This document shows positions 1 to 10,200 of a stretch of DNA of 64,000 bases, one piece after another (position 1 is the stretch's first letter; the number at the start of each line of letters is the position of its first letter). The position numbers were made by a program, and so were the translations under genes. The DNA is taken from the NCBI RefSeq assembly GCF_000420265.1, contig NZ_ATUP01000001.1:1178001-1242000 (forward strand), read 5' to 3'. Below the pieces are notes generated by a model, which saw only the letters and a list, made by a program, of their open reading frames with translations, had not been told where the DNA came from and ran no database searches. Source of the stretch: Oceanicaulis alexandrii DSM 11625 (GTDB taxonomy: Bacteria > Pseudomonadota > Alphaproteobacteria > Caulobacterales > Maricaulaceae).

Positions 1-887
1 TTATACGCGTCAAAAACGGTCTGCAGCGAAAGCGCGCGCAAATCCGCGTTTCCTTGCGCCTGCACCATGCGGTTTGCGGCGGGGATGGCGCTGTTGACGT
101 CACCGTTGCGCGCCTCGTCCAGCGGAACACTGTCAAAGAAGCCCGATTGCACGATCGCGCGATGAAACAATCCCGACGCCAGCGGCGAAGCCAGCAAAGC
201 GGCCACGTTCTGGCCGCCCGCGCTTTCACCGAAGATCGTGACATTGTCCGGATCGCCGCCAAACTGCGCGATTTCAGCCCGGATCCAGTTCAGGGCCGCC
301 ACCTGGTCCAGCAGCGCGAAATTGGCGCCCTGTCCCTCGTCAATGTCGGGATGGGCGAAAAAGCCGAGCGGTCCCAGACGGTACTGGACCACCACCACGA
401 CCACGCCTTGTTCCTGAGCCAGTTTCGAGCCGTCATACTGGCTGGCGTAGCCCCAGGTGTTCGAGCCGCCATGAATCCACATCATGACAGGCAGGCCGTC
501 CGCGTCCGCCCCGGCGGGCGCGTAGACATCAAGCTTCAGGCAATCTTCCGCGCCATAGAGCGCGCCCACCGGCAAGCCGGTGGTTTCCGTGCTCAGCCGA
601 TTGACGATCTGGGGACAGGGCTCGGGATGCTGCAACGCTTCAAACAGCTCTGTACGGGACGGCGTCGGCGCGGGCGCGCGCCAGCGGTTGTCCCCGGCTG
701 TCGATTGCGCATACGGCAGGCCCAGCCAGGTCGGAGCGCCATTTTCACTGAAGAACCCGACCACGGGACCGGAAGACAGGAGTCTTTGCGTGTCGGGATG
801 CGGCTCGGGCGTCGGCTCGACGCTTGTACACGCAGACACCGCAAACAGGGCGGACATGATCGCCGCCAACTTCAGACCCAAACGCAT
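1..887 (-). CDS. Type-B carboxylesterase lipoprotein, 3' end cut by window
   Basis: Serine esterase of the type-B carboxylesterase/cholinesterase family, predicted to hydrolyse carboxylic esters outside the cytoplasm. The first 295 residues are visible; the C-terminal half, with the catalytic Glu/Asp and His, lies beyond the window. The start at 887 follows a GGGAGG-type ribosome site. Residues 1-20 form a lipoprotein signal with lipobox AVSAC (Cys20). The oxyanion-hole motif HGG is at 139-141 and the nucleophile elbow GESAGG at 220-225 (Ser222); the conserved AEDCLKLDVYAP segment before it is typical of the family. It is transcribed in the same direction as the upstream TonB receptor but separated from it by a strong terminator, so it probably has its own promoter. 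The natural substrate cannot be read from the sequence. Confidence 0.9.
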   Translation of the reverse strand, partial: MRLGLKLAAIMSALFAVSACTSVEPTPEPHPDTQRLLSSGPVVGFFSENGAPTWLGLPYAQSTAGDNRWRAPAPTPSRTELFEALQHPEPCPQIVNRLSTETTGLPVGALYGAEDCLKLDVYAPAGADADGLPVMMWIHGGSNTWGYASQYDGSKLAQEQGVVVVVVQYRLGPLGFFAHPDIDEGQGANFALLDQVAALNWIRAEIAQFGGDPDNVTIFGESAGGQNVAALLASPLASGLFHRAIVQSGFFDSVPLDEARNGDVNSAIPAANRMVQAQGNADLRALSLQTVFDAY

Positions 888-955
888 GAACAGCCTCCCC
901 GATACGCTTTTCCCGGACTGTGTCCCGGCGACGGGCAAGCGGCAAGCGATGAATG

Positions 956-990
956 AAAAAAGGGCGCGCCCGCGTCCGGACGCGCCCTTC
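956..990 (-). terminator. Rho-independent terminator of the haem-type TonB receptor gene
   Basis: On the minus strand, an AGGGCGCG/CGCGCCCT stem enclosing the self-complementary CGCGTCCGGACGCG is followed by a run of six U. It lies just past the receptor stop codon and before the esterase start. Confidence 0.8.
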
Positions 991-1013
991 ATGGGACAGG
1001 CGTCAGGCCCTCT

Positions 1014-3122
1014 CTACCAAGCGCCCGTCCAGGTCAGGTCAATGCGCACGCTGCGGCCCGCTTCGGAGACCCCTGCAAACACGCGCTCATAGTCTTCGTC
1101 AAAGACGTTATCGACGCCCAGATTGATGCGAAGCGGCTGATCCGCCAGCGGCGTCCAGCCGGCGTGCAGATCGAGAACCGCATAGCCGTCACGCTCTTGC
1201 GCGACGCTGTCGGCCTTGTCGAAATCCGCCGCAAAAGCCACGCGTCCCCCCAGGGTGAGACGCTGGGCTTCAAACGTGTAGCGCGCGTTCACAAAGCCCA
1301 TCACCGGCTGCAGCGCGCCCAGCGGCTCGCCCGTGGCCTTGTTCTCGCCATCCACTTCAAAGAGTGAGCCGGACAGCTCGAACGCGCCAACCGAATAGGC
1401 CGCCGCGATCTCGAAGCCTTCCAGTTCCGCTTCCGCCAGATTTTCCGAATACGTCGTCCCCGCCGAGCACGGCAGGAAGGGCGGCGCGAAACAGGTGGGG
1501 TTGAAGGCGAAGTCCACATTGAGATTGATCAGGTCTTCGGCGTCCGTCTGGAACCAGGCGCCCTTGATCTCGAACCGGTCATCGCCCGTGAACAGGCCCT
1601 GATGGCTGAAGGCGGCGCCGATCTCTAGGGTTTCGGTGTGCTCGGGCTTCAGATCGGGGTTGGCGATGAAGCTGTTGGTGATGAAGACCGGCGCGCCCAG
1701 GATCGGGTGCGGCAGGGAGAAGTGGGTGTCGCTGAGATAGAGCTCGTTCAGCGACGGCGCCCGGAACGCCTCGGCCCAGCTGCCAAACACGCGCACGCTG
1801 TCATTGGGCGCCCAGGTCGCGGCGAGGCGCGGGGAGATCGCATCGTCATCATTGCTGTCGGCCTGGTCTGACTCGCTCTCAAACTGGTCAAACCGCACGC
1901 CGGGCAGCACGATCAACTCGCCCGCCGCGCCCAGATCAAGCGTGCTCTCAAGCTGCGCCCAGACGCCGGTGAAACGGGTCGACCCGCTGGGCACGCCGCC
2001 GCGCACGCCGGTCGGGGTGGCGGAGTCAAAGCCCTTTTGCTCGTCCTCATACCATTCCACTCCGGTGACGAGCGCCAAGTCGAGACCGCCCAGAGCGAAC
2101 TCGGCGCGGTTTTCAGCCCGGATGCCGGTCGTCGTGAGATCCCGCTCGACGAGGCGGTTGATGCTCTCGTCGGTTTCATCCACAGCGCCAATATTGTGAT
2201 AGAGCGTCGTCTCAAGATTGATCAGCGGATTGGACGGAGCAAAGCGCAGCGTTGCGCGCAGGCTGTCAGAGGAGACATCCTTGTTCATCAGCGGGTTCAG
2301 GCTGTCCACGCCTGCCGCGCCCTGCCCGTTATTGGGCTCGACGCTGTCATTGCGGAAGCTCAGCCAACCCAGCTCCAGCTCAAGGGCGTCGCTGATATCC
2401 CACTCGCCGCCCAGAAGACCGGACACGATATCGTCTTCAACCGTCAAGGCGTCGCCTGAGCCCAGCTCGATATCGCCGGACTGGCGCACGCTGAGCGCGG
2501 CCACGCCCTCAAAGTTTCCAGCATCGCCGACCAGGGCCACCGATCCACGGCTTTCTTCATTGACCGAGCGATACCCCGCCGAAGCGCGCACGCCAAAGCT
2601 TTGGCCGTCGTCCAGAAGATCGTCAGCTTCCAGCGTCTCAAAAGCGATCACGCCGCCTGCCGCGCCCGACCCGTACAAGGAGGAGGCGGATCCGCGAACG
2701 CTCTCCACCCGCCCCAGCAAGGCCGGGTCCAGAAACAAGACTCCGTCATGGGCGCTGTTGAAATTCTGCCGGGCGCCGTCAATCAGCAAGGTGACGTTTT
2801 CGCGCCCCAGCCCGCGAAGGCTCAGGGTCTGCCCGGTCCGGCGCGGCCCGCCCGAAACCTGCAGCGCCGGAATATCTTCCAGCAGTTCAATCAGGTCGGT
2901 CGGTCGGTTCTCATCCAGCGTCTGCAGCGAGATGGCGCTGGTCAGGCCCGGATAGTCAAAATTGGTCAACTGGGTGCGCGTGGCGGTGACCACGATCACA
3001 TCACTGGCTTCTGCGCCTTGCCCGGCGTCAGCCTTGGCCAGCGCCGGCGCTGTCAGCGCCAGAAGCGAGACGCTGGCCGCCAACCAGCCGCGCCCGTCGA
3101 ATTTGGAAATCATTGGTCTCAT
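1014..3122 (-). CDS. TonB-dependent outer-membrane receptor, haem/haemoglobin type
   Basis: Outer-membrane gated porin that imports a ligand using TonB-ExbBD energy. A 702-residue protein is predicted when started at 3122, where AGGGG lies 7-8 bases upstream; an ATG 30 bases further up lacks such a site. Residues 1-29 are a signal peptide ending ALA. A TonB box (DVIVVTATRT) follows at about 40-50, then a plug domain with LRGLGRENVTLLIDGARQ, which resembles the haem/haemoglobin receptor subfamily (HmuR/HutA type), then a beta-barrel ending in an aromatic-rich TW strand. Haem specificity is inferred from plug similarity only. It is divergent from a DUF6607 lipoprotein, and a Fur-like palindrome sits in the shared promoter region, so iron-repressed expression is likely. 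The own terminator is at 956-990. Confidence 0.85.
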   Translation of the reverse strand: MRPMISKFDGRGWLAASVSLLALTAPALAKADAGQGAEASDVIVVTATRTQLTNFDYPGLTSAISLQTLDENRPTDLIELLEDIPALQVSGGPRRTGQTLSLRGLGRENVTLLIDGARQNFNSAHDGVLFLDPALLGRVESVRGSASSLYGSGAAGGVIAFETLEADDLLDDGQSFGVRASAGYRSVNEESRGSVALVGDAGNFEGVAALSVRQSGDIELGSGDALTVEDDIVSGLLGGEWDISDALELELGWLSFRNDSVEPNNGQGAAGVDSLNPLMNKDVSSDSLRATLRFAPSNPLINLETTLYHNIGAVDETDESINRLVERDLTTTGIRAENRAEFALGGLDLALVTGVEWYEDEQKGFDSATPTGVRGGVPSGSTRFTGVWAQLESTLDLGAAGELIVLPGVRFDQFESESDQADSNDDDAISPRLAATWAPNDSVRVFGSWAEAFRAPSLNELYLSDTHFSLPHPILGAPVFITNSFIANPDLKPEHTETLEIGAAFSHQGLFTGDDRFEIKGAWFQTDAEDLINLNVDFAFNPTCFAPPFLPCSAGTTYSENLAEAELEGFEIAAAYSVGAFELSGSLFEVDGENKATGEPLGALQPVMGFVNARYTFEAQRLTLGGRVAFAADFDKADSVAQERDGYAVLDLHAGWTPLADQPLRINLGVDNVFDEDYERVFAGVSEAGRSVRIDLTWTGAW

Positions 3123-3183
3123 GTCTCGCCCCTGATTGCGAACCGTTCTCATTACGAGACTGAATGGCGCAGGTCATTTGCGA

Positions 3184-3205
3184 TTGCAAGTAAGAATCTT
3201 TCGCA
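3184..3205. promoter_or_regulatory. Candidate Fur-like operator between TonB receptor and DUF6607 gene
   Basis: An imperfect inverted repeat, TTGCAAGTAAGAAT followed by CTTTCGCA, resembles iron-regulator (Fur family) boxes and lies about 60 bases upstream of the receptor start and 85 bases upstream of the DUF6607 start. The match is by eye; no matrix score was computed. Confidence 0.3.
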
Positions 3206-3289
3206 TTATGCAGATCGCAGACTGGCGATAAACGCCTGACCACGATCCGATCGCCGTTCTGCAGCGGCGACCCAGACAGGGGGACACAG

Positions 3290-4312
3290 ATGACCAAACT
3301 TCATTTCATGACGCTCGCCACCGCCAGCCTGGCCGCATTGTCGCTCAGCGCCTGCGCCAGCACCGGCGCCCAACCCAACGCGTCATTCGCTGATGCGCCG
3401 TACACGCACAGTCCTCTACAGGCGGACCTGGAAGCGGACCGTCAGGCGATCCTGGCCATGGCGGGCGAGTACGAAGTGACGTTTGATTTCACCGAATTCC
3501 TGCCGATCTCGGCCGGGTATGAGCTGGCCGACCCCAAGGTCACCCCCGCGCGTGAAGTGGTCTATGTGATCGCCGATGACGGCGACTTCATCTCGCTGCA
3601 GCATTTGTTGCTGGTCGGCGATCTGGAAGACCCGTTCGTGGTCAAGCACTGGCGTCAGGACTGGGCGTACGAGCCTTCGCGCCTGATGGCCTATCAAGGC
3701 TTCGGCGAATGGACGATGGACGTTCTGAGCCCGGACCAGTCGCGCGGCGCCTGGTCTCAAACCGTCTACCAGGTCGATGACAGCCCGCGCTATGCCGGGA
3801 TCGCCCGCTGGGAGCATGCAGAGGAAGCCTCCACCTGGGAGCCGGCGCGCAGCTGGCGCCCGCTGCCTCGCCGCGACGCGACCACGCGTGATGATTACGA
3901 CGTCATCGACGCAGTGAACCGGCACACGATCCTGAGCTGGGGCTGGACCCACGAGCAGGACAATTCAAAAGTCGTGCTGCGCGACGGGCAGACACGCGAG
4001 CTGGTGCGCGAGCACGGCATCAACACCTATCGCCGTTATGACCTTGAAGGCGATCACGCCGCCCAGGCCTATTGGGACGGCACTGAAGACTACTGGGCGG
4101 ATGTGCGTGCGGTCTGGGACGAGATTCTGGAAACCGCAGATCGCTTCACCGCCGCAGACGATGCGGAAGGCTCCATGCTCTACATGCCGGTCCTGAACGA
4201 AGGACAGGCCCTGCTTGATGGCGAACAGGACGCGGACACCGCTTTCAGCCATGCTGCAGAGGTGATGGAAGCGCAGATCACGGTAGACGGCGCTCCACTG
4301 AACGTGGAGTAG
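3290..4312 (+). CDS. DUF6607 family lipoprotein, probably linked to haem/iron uptake
   Basis: A 340-residue protein of the DUF6607 family, whose biochemical role is not established. The start follows CAGGGGGACACAG. Residues 1-23 are a lipoprotein signal with lipobox LSAC, so the mature protein is probably anchored in the periplasm or outer membrane. Family hallmarks seen are EYEVTFDFTE near residue 60, DDGDFISLQHLLLVGD, KHWRQDWAYEP, WSQTVYQVDDSPRYAGIARWEH, RPLPRRDATTRDDYDV and WTHEQDN. The family recurs beside TonB haem receptors as far as I recall, and here it is divergent from one; joint iron control is inferred. A GC-rich hairpin at 4324-4364 follows the stop codon. A carrier or haem-handling role would be a guess. 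Confidence 0.8.
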   Translation: MTKLHFMTLATASLAALSLSACASTGAQPNASFADAPYTHSPLQADLEADRQAILAMAGEYEVTFDFTEFLPISAGYELADPKVTPAREVVYVIADDGDFISLQHLLLVGDLEDPFVVKHWRQDWAYEPSRLMAYQGFGEWTMDVLSPDQSRGAWSQTVYQVDDSPRYAGIARWEHAEEASTWEPARSWRPLPRRDATTRDDYDVIDAVNRHTILSWGWTHEQDNSKVVLRDGQTRELVREHGINTYRRYDLEGDHAAQAYWDGTEDYWADVRAVWDEILETADRFTAADDAEGSMLYMPVLNEGQALLDGEQDADTAFSHAAEVMEAQITVDGAPLNVE

Positions 4313-4323
4313 GGGCCTGAACG

Positions 4324-4370
4324 CTGAATTCCCGGGCGAGCGAGAGCGAGACCCGGGGGTTCAGTTTCTC
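4324..4370 (+). terminator. Hairpin terminator after DUF6607 gene
   Basis: CTGAATTCCCGGG (4324-4336) pairs with CCCGGGGGTTCAG (4352-4364), a 13-bp stem with two G-U pairs, followed by UUUCUC. The loop is a purine-rich GCGAGCGAGAGCGAG stretch. Confidence 0.6.
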
Positions 4371-4373
4371 CCA

Positions 4374-4461
4374 CCCTCTTCCCCGGCGCAGGCCGGGGCC
4401 CAGAGCCGGAAACGCAGCGCTTCATGGTCTCTGGATCCCGGACCAAGTCCGGGAAAGAGGG
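4374..4461. repeat. Cloverleaf-shaped intergenic palindromic element
   Basis: An outer stem CCCTCTT (4374-4380) / AAGAGGG (4455-4461) encloses three arms: CCCCGGC/GCCGGGG (4381-4398), CCAGAG/CTCTGG (4400-4434) and CCCGGAC-caa-GTCCGGG (4437-4453). All four helices are readable directly. It lies between two terminators in a convergent gene interval, the usual site for dispersed extragenic palindromes. Only one copy is in this window, so being a dispersed repeat is inferred from its shape. Confidence 0.6.
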
Positions 4462-4471
4462 GACTAGATAC

Positions 4472-4506
4472 AAAAAAGCCCCGGCGGTGACGCCGGGGCT
4501 TTCTTC
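4472..4506 (-). terminator. Terminator of the ileS-leuS operon (bidirectional form)
   Basis: AGCCCCGGCG-gtga-CGCCGGGGCT is flanked by A6 on the left and TTTCTT on the right, so it can end transcription from both sides. On the minus strand it follows the leuS stop codon by about 17 bases and ends in U6. Confidence 0.85.
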
Positions 4507-4522
4507 ATTCATGCGCTGGGGA

Positions 4523-7213
4523 TTAGCCCAGCTTGGGCACGTTCACGAGCTTCACGCGGCCCGATTTCTTGTCGCGCACCACGATGACGCGGTTCATGTC
4601 GACTCCGTCGATCGGTTTGCCCATCTCGGCGAGACGCGCCAGCGACGCGTCGCGCACGGTCTGGTCATCTGCATCCGGAGCAAGGGTGATCGTGGCGCGG
4701 CGCTTGCCGCCTTCCTGGATCACCACTTCGATCTCTTCGATCGCGGCGTCCAGATCGGCTTCGTTCGCAGTCGGCCATTGGGCGTCGAAGACAGACGGAT
4801 TGTGACCGGCCTTCTCCCACAGCTCTTCCGCCATGAAGGGCGCAAACGGCGCGAGCACGGTGATGAACTGATCCAGCACGGCTTTTGAGACCGGCTGACC
4901 TTCCACCGCGTTGAGGAATTTCATCAGCTCGGCGATGCCGGTGTTCAGGCGCAGATTATCGAGGTCTTCGGTGACCGCGAGCACCAGCTTGGTCAGCGCC
5001 AGACTGACAGGCTTGCTCTCCTCAGAAGACGGATTGGCGAGGCCTTCGGTCGCAAACCGCCAGACACGGCGCAGGAATTTCAATGCGCTCGAGACCTTCT
5101 CGGTCTCCCATTCGCGCATCGCCTCCACCGGCCCCATGAACATCATGTGCACGCGGAAGGCGTCCGCCCCGAAGCGTTCCACCACGTCATCTGGCGTGAC
5201 GACGTTGTGCAGCGATTTGGACATTTTCGCGCCCACGCGTTCGACCACATCGCCGGACGGCTCATGGACGAACGTCCCATCCGGACGCTCGACCACTTCG
5301 TCGACCGGCAGGATGATGCCGCGGGCGTTCTTGAAGGCGTGGCTGGTCAGAAGACCCTGGTTCACCAGCTTCTGGAACGGCTCCTTGGTGGAGACCAGAC
5401 CCAGATCAAACAGCACTTTGTGCCAGAAGCGGGCATAGAGCAGGTGCAGCGTCGCATGCTCCGCGCCACCCACATACAGATCGACCATGCCCCAGGCCTT
5501 TTCGAGCGCGGGGTCGACCATGGCCGTGTCGTTCCTGGGATCCTTGAAGCGCAGATAATACCAGCAAGAGCCCGCCCATTGCGGCATGGTGTTGGTGTCG
5601 CGGCGCCCCTTCATCCCGGTTTCGGGATCGGTGACCTCGACCCAGTCCTCGGCGCGCGCCACAGGAGACTCGGCGTGCCCGGTCGGCTTGTAATTGTCGA
5701 TATGCGGCAAGGTCAGCGGCAGCTGGTCTTCAGGCACGGTGGTGCGGGTGCCGTCCTCCCAGTGAATGATCGGAATCGGCTCGCCCCAATAGCGCTGACG
5801 GGCGAAAATCCAGTCGCGCAGATTATAGCTGATCACCCGCTGGCCGACGCCTTGCGCTTCAAGATGATCGGCCACCGCCTCGCGCGCCTCGCGCCAGCGC
5901 ACGCCGGCCTGATACAGCCCGCTCTCATCGGGCGCCGCCAACATGACGCCGTCCTCGGTCCAGCACTTCTGGCCCGCCAACACAGCCGCGCGCTCAGGCG
6001 CATCGGCGCCGGGGTCGATCACCGGGACGATGTCGAGACCATAGGTGTTGGCGAAGGCGAAATCGCGTTCGTCATGGGCCGGCACGCCCATCACCGCGCC
6101 GGTGCCGTAATCAGGCAGAACATAATCGGCGACGAAGATCGGCACGGCGCGTCCCGTCACCGGGTTGATCGCATAACTGCCCGTGGGCGCGCCGGTTTTC
6201 TCGGCGTCCTTGGTGCGATCCAGATCAGATTTGCGCGCAGCCTCGTCGCGATAGGCGTCGACTGCCGCCTTCTGCTCAGCCGCCGTCAACTGATCGAGCA
6301 GTTCATGCTCGGGCGCGACGGCCAGGAAGGTCACGCCGCCCAGCGTATCCACGCGGGTGGTGAAGGTCTCAACGTCCAGATCCGAGCCCTGCACCTTGAA
6401 GCGCAATTGCACGCCTTCAGAACGGCCAATCCAGTTGCGTTGGGAATCCTTGATGCCTTCAGGCCAGTCGAGCGCGTCCAGATCAGCGATCAGGCGCTCG
6501 GCATAGGCGGTGATGCGCATCTTCACCTGTTTGAGCGGAACGCGGATCACCTCATAGCCCTGCTCGGACTTGCCGTCAAAGACCTCTTCATTGGCGAGGA
6601 TCGTGCCCAGCTCCGCGCACCAGTTCACCGGCGCGGTCTCGTAATATACAAGCCGACGCGCGTCCTGATACTCCTGAACCGCCAGCTTGCCCTGAGCTTC
6701 AACGTCCGCGGGGATCGGCAACTCGCTGATCGGGCGCGCGGCATCGGCCTCCGCATCATAGAAGGCGTTATAGAGCCGGGTGAAGATGAACTGGGTCCAG
6801 TGATAATAGTCCGGACTCGAGGTCTGGATCTCGCGATCCCAGTCATAGCCCAGACCCAGAAGGTCCATCTGGCGCTTGTAGTTGGCGATGTTGGCCTGGG
6901 TGGAGACTTCCGGATGCACGCCCGTCTTCATGGCGTAGCGTTCGGCCGGCAGGCCGAAGCTGTCCCAGCCCATCGGGTGCAGCACCTTGTAACCGGCCAT
7001 ACGCTTATAGCGGGCGACAATGTCCGTAGACAGATAACCAACCGGGTGACCCACATGCAGACCCGCCCCGGACGGGTAAGGAAACATGTCGAGCACGTAA
7101 AACGTCTTGTCGCCCGGCTTGGGGTCCGGCGTTGCGTTCGTCTTCGCCTGGGTCCAGTACGCGCGCCACTTCTTCTCAAGGGCGTTGAACTCGTATGCGG
7201 TCTGTTCGGTCAT
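4523..7213 (-). CDS. leuS: Leucyl-tRNA synthetase
   Basis: Class I aminoacyl-tRNA synthetase charging tRNA-Leu in the cytosol. The 896 residues are somewhat above the usual bacterial length of about 860. The HIGH-type motif reads HVGH at 53-56, preceded by DMFPYPSGAGL, and the second signature KMSKS is at 663-667 in GAKMSKSLHNVV. A CP1 editing domain lies between, with the threonine-rich TTRVDTLGG segment and the downstream DERDFAFA segment; the tRNA-binding anticodon domain follows KMSKS. The C-terminus VNVPKLG matches the family's usual VKLVNVVV end. It is the second gene of an operon, 20 bases after ileS, pairing two branched-chain synthetases. A terminator follows. Confidence 0.97.
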   Translation of the reverse strand: MTEQTAYEFNALEKKWRAYWTQAKTNATPDPKPGDKTFYVLDMFPYPSGAGLHVGHPVGYLSTDIVARYKRMAGYKVLHPMGWDSFGLPAERYAMKTGVHPEVSTQANIANYKRQMDLLGLGYDWDREIQTSSPDYYHWTQFIFTRLYNAFYDAEADAARPISELPIPADVEAQGKLAVQEYQDARRLVYYETAPVNWCAELGTILANEEVFDGKSEQGYEVIRVPLKQVKMRITAYAERLIADLDALDWPEGIKDSQRNWIGRSEGVQLRFKVQGSDLDVETFTTRVDTLGGVTFLAVAPEHELLDQLTAAEQKAAVDAYRDEAARKSDLDRTKDAEKTGAPTGSYAINPVTGRAVPIFVADYVLPDYGTGAVMGVPAHDERDFAFANTYGLDIVPVIDPGADAPERAAVLAGQKCWTEDGVMLAAPDESGLYQAGVRWREAREAVADHLEAQGVGQRVISYNLRDWIFARQRYWGEPIPIIHWEDGTRTTVPEDQLPLTLPHIDNYKPTGHAESPVARAEDWVEVTDPETGMKGRRDTNTMPQWAGSCWYYLRFKDPRNDTAMVDPALEKAWGMVDLYVGGAEHATLHLLYARFWHKVLFDLGLVSTKEPFQKLVNQGLLTSHAFKNARGIILPVDEVVERPDGTFVHEPSGDVVERVGAKMSKSLHNVVTPDDVVERFGADAFRVHMMFMGPVEAMREWETEKVSSALKFLRRVWRFATEGLANPSSEESKPVSLALTKLVLAVTEDLDNLRLNTGIAELMKFLNAVEGQPVSKAVLDQFITVLAPFAPFMAEELWEKAGHNPSVFDAQWPTANEADLDAAIEEIEVVIQEGGKRRATITLAPDADDQTVRDASLARLAEMGKPIDGVDMNRVIVVRDKKSGRVKLVNVPKLG

Positions 7214-7233
7214 CGACTATCGTCCCGGACGGC

Positions 7234-10200
7234 TTACGCCGCCGCTTTCTCTACACTGATGCGCACCGCATCGCCCTGAATATCGGTCTCGCTGACAAAG
7301 CCTGCGCCCGCCTCGGTCGACAGGCTGACAGCGAGGGTCTCATCGCGAATGAAGTCGCCATGCGCCGCAATCGCCGCCGCCACGGCGTCGCCGCCGGAAA
7401 TGCCCAGCGCGATCCGGTCCGACACGTCGAGCCCCGCATCCTTGCGCGCGGTCTGGATGGCGCGGATGAGATCGCGCGCCAGGCCTTCACGCGCCTGATC
7501 TTCATCCACAGACGTGTCGAGCACGATGGCGCCGGTCCCTGCGAACGGCTCGGCGTCCGAGCCTTCATCGGTGACGACGCGCATGGTGAACTCTTCCGCG
7601 GCCAGCGTCTGGCCCGCCACGCTTGCGGTGCCGTCATCATTGAGGGTGAAATCGCCAGACCGCGAGGCCGCCATCACGTCTTTCATGGCCTTGCCCAGAC
7701 GCTTGCCGATGCGCGGATCGGGTTTCAGCTCCACACGGCCATAGGCGTCGAGATCTGTGGAGGTCGCCACGGCGCGCACATTCACCTCATCCCGGATCAG
7801 ATCCGAAAACGGCTCCAGCGCTGCACTGTCGGCATGCACGATGGTGAGGGTCTTGAGCGGCAGGCGCACCCGCAAGCGCGAGCGCTCGCGCACGGCCAAA
7901 GCCGCCGAACAGGCGTCACGCACCAGATCCATCGACCGCACCAGCGCGTGGTCAGACGGGAACTCGTCCGCCTTGGGCCATAGCGTCAGATGCACGGAGC
8001 GGTCGCCCGTCAGCGCCTTGTAGACTTTCTCGGACACGATCGGCAGCAGCGGCGCGAGGACGCGGCAGACCTTCACCAGCACCGTATAGAGCGTGTCAAA
8101 GGCGGCGTTCTTGGCGGCCTCGTCTTCAGAACCCCAGAACCGCGCGCGCGAGCGGCGGATATACCAATTGGTCAGGGCGTCGAAAAAGGCCGTCGCTTCC
8201 TTGCAGGCGCGCGGCACGTCATAGCCGTCAAGCGCCGCCTCGACCGCGCTCGCCAGCTCACCGGTCTTGGTCAGGATATAACGGTCCAGCGGATCGTCCG
8301 CCGAGGTGATGATCTGCGGCTGGCGGTCTTCCAGATTGGCGTAAAGCGAGAAGAAGGAATACGCGTTCAGAAGCGGCGCAATCGCTTCGCGCTGCACACT
8401 GGCGATCTCGCGGCCTTCTTTCGGCACCAACAGGTCACCGCCGGTGAGCACCGGCGAGGAGATCAGGAACCAGCGCATCACGTCCGAACCGTACTGGTCA
8501 AAGAATTCCATCGGGTCGGGGTAATTGCGCAGGCGCTTGGAGAGCTTCTGGCGGTTCTCGTCGAGCACCACGCCGTGACAGATCGCGTTCTTGAACGGCG
8601 GCCGGTCAAACAGCATCGTCGACAGCACCATCAGCGTATAGAACCAGCCACGCGTCTGGGCGACATATTCAACGATGAAGTCTGCCGGGAAGTTCGCCTC
8701 AAACCATTCCTTGTTTTCAAAGGGATAATGGACCTGGGCGTAAGGCATGGAACCGGAATCAAACCAGACGTCGAAGACATCCTCAACGCGGCGCATGGTG
8801 GACTTGCCGGTGGGGTCATCCGGGTTCGGACGGGTCAGCTCGTCAATGTAAGGGCGGTGCAGATCGGTGACCTTGACGCCGAACTCCGCCTCCAGCTCCT
8901 CGATGGAGCCGTAGACGTCAACGCGCGGATAGTTGGGATCATCCGACACCCAGACCGGGATCGGCGTGCCCCAGAAGCGCGAGCGGGAGATGTTCCAGTC
9001 CTGCGCGCCGGCCAGCCAGTTGCCGAAAATGCCGTCCTTGACGTGTCCCGGCGACCAGTTGATCTCCTGATTGAGCTCGACCATCCGCTCGCGGAAGTCG
9101 GACACTTTCAGATACCAGCTATCCACCGCCTTGTAGATCAGCGGCTCGTCGGTGCGCCAGCAATGGGGATAGTTGTGATCATAGGTGTCATGGCGGAAGA
9201 GTTTGCCCTCTTCCTTCATGCGCTGGATGATCGGCTTGTTGGCGTCAAACACCAACAGGCCTTCATAATCAGGAATTTCGCTCGTGTAGCGGCCCGCCTG
9301 ATCAACCGGCACGACCACGCCGATGCCCGCCTTGCGGCAGGCGTTGAGGTCATCCTCGCCAAAGCCCGGCGCCATGTGAACGATGCCGGTGCCGTCCTCA
9401 TCGACGACGAAGTCTTCCAGAAGGATCTGGTGCGCGTTTTCGCGGCCGACGAAATAGTCAAACGGCGGGTGATATGTCAGGCCCGCAAGCTCTGAACCCT
9501 TCACCGTTCCAATTTGTTCAGCGCCGTCGAGCTGCTTCTTGTATTTCTCCAGTCCGTTCACGGACAGAATGAAGCGCTCCTCGCCCTTTTGCATAATGGC
9601 GTAGGTGATGTCCGCGCCCGCCGCGCAGGCGAGGTTGGAGGGCAGGGTCCAGGGCGTGGTGGTCCAGATCAGGATTTTTGCGCCTGACAACTCGCCCTGA
9701 CCGGCTTTCAGCTCAAAGCCGACGGTGACGGCCGGATCGGTACGGTTGCGATACGAATTGTCGAGACGGGTCTCGAAATTCGACAGCGGGGATTCCACGG
9801 CCCAGGAATACGGCACGACCCGATAGTCCTTATAGACCAGGCCCTTGTCCCAGAGCTGTTTGAACGCCCACAGCGCGCTTTCCATGAAGCTGGTGTCGAG
9901 CGTCTTGTAATCGTTCTCGAAATCAACCCAGCGCGCCGAACGCGTGACATAGTCTTCCCACTCGCCGGCATATTTCATCACGCCCGCGCGCGCGGCGGCG
10001 TTGAACTTGTCGATGCCCATTTCCAGCACGGCCTTGCGCCCGGAAATGCCCAGATCCTTCTCCGCGGACAGCTCCGCAGGCAGGCCATGGGTGTCCCAAC
10101 CAAAACGGCGTTCGACGCGCTTGCCCTTCATGGTCTGAAAGCGCGGGATGACGTCCTTGGCGAAGCCGGTCAGCAAATGCCCGTAGTGCGGCAAGCCATT

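Noticed and set aside
4374-4461. tRNA gene
   Set aside because: The fold is cloverleaf-like, but there is no TTC-type T-loop, no acceptor of 7 bp with discriminator/CCA and no anticodon arm of normal size.
5147-7279. 710-codon open frame antisense to leuS
   Set aside because: It mirrors the conserved leuS frame; the translation is rich in His/Arg/Gly with no family features and no ribosome site. High GC causes long antisense frames.
7990-9495. 501-codon open frame antisense to ileS
   Set aside because: Shadow of ileS; composition is that of an antisense frame and there is no promoter or ribosome site.
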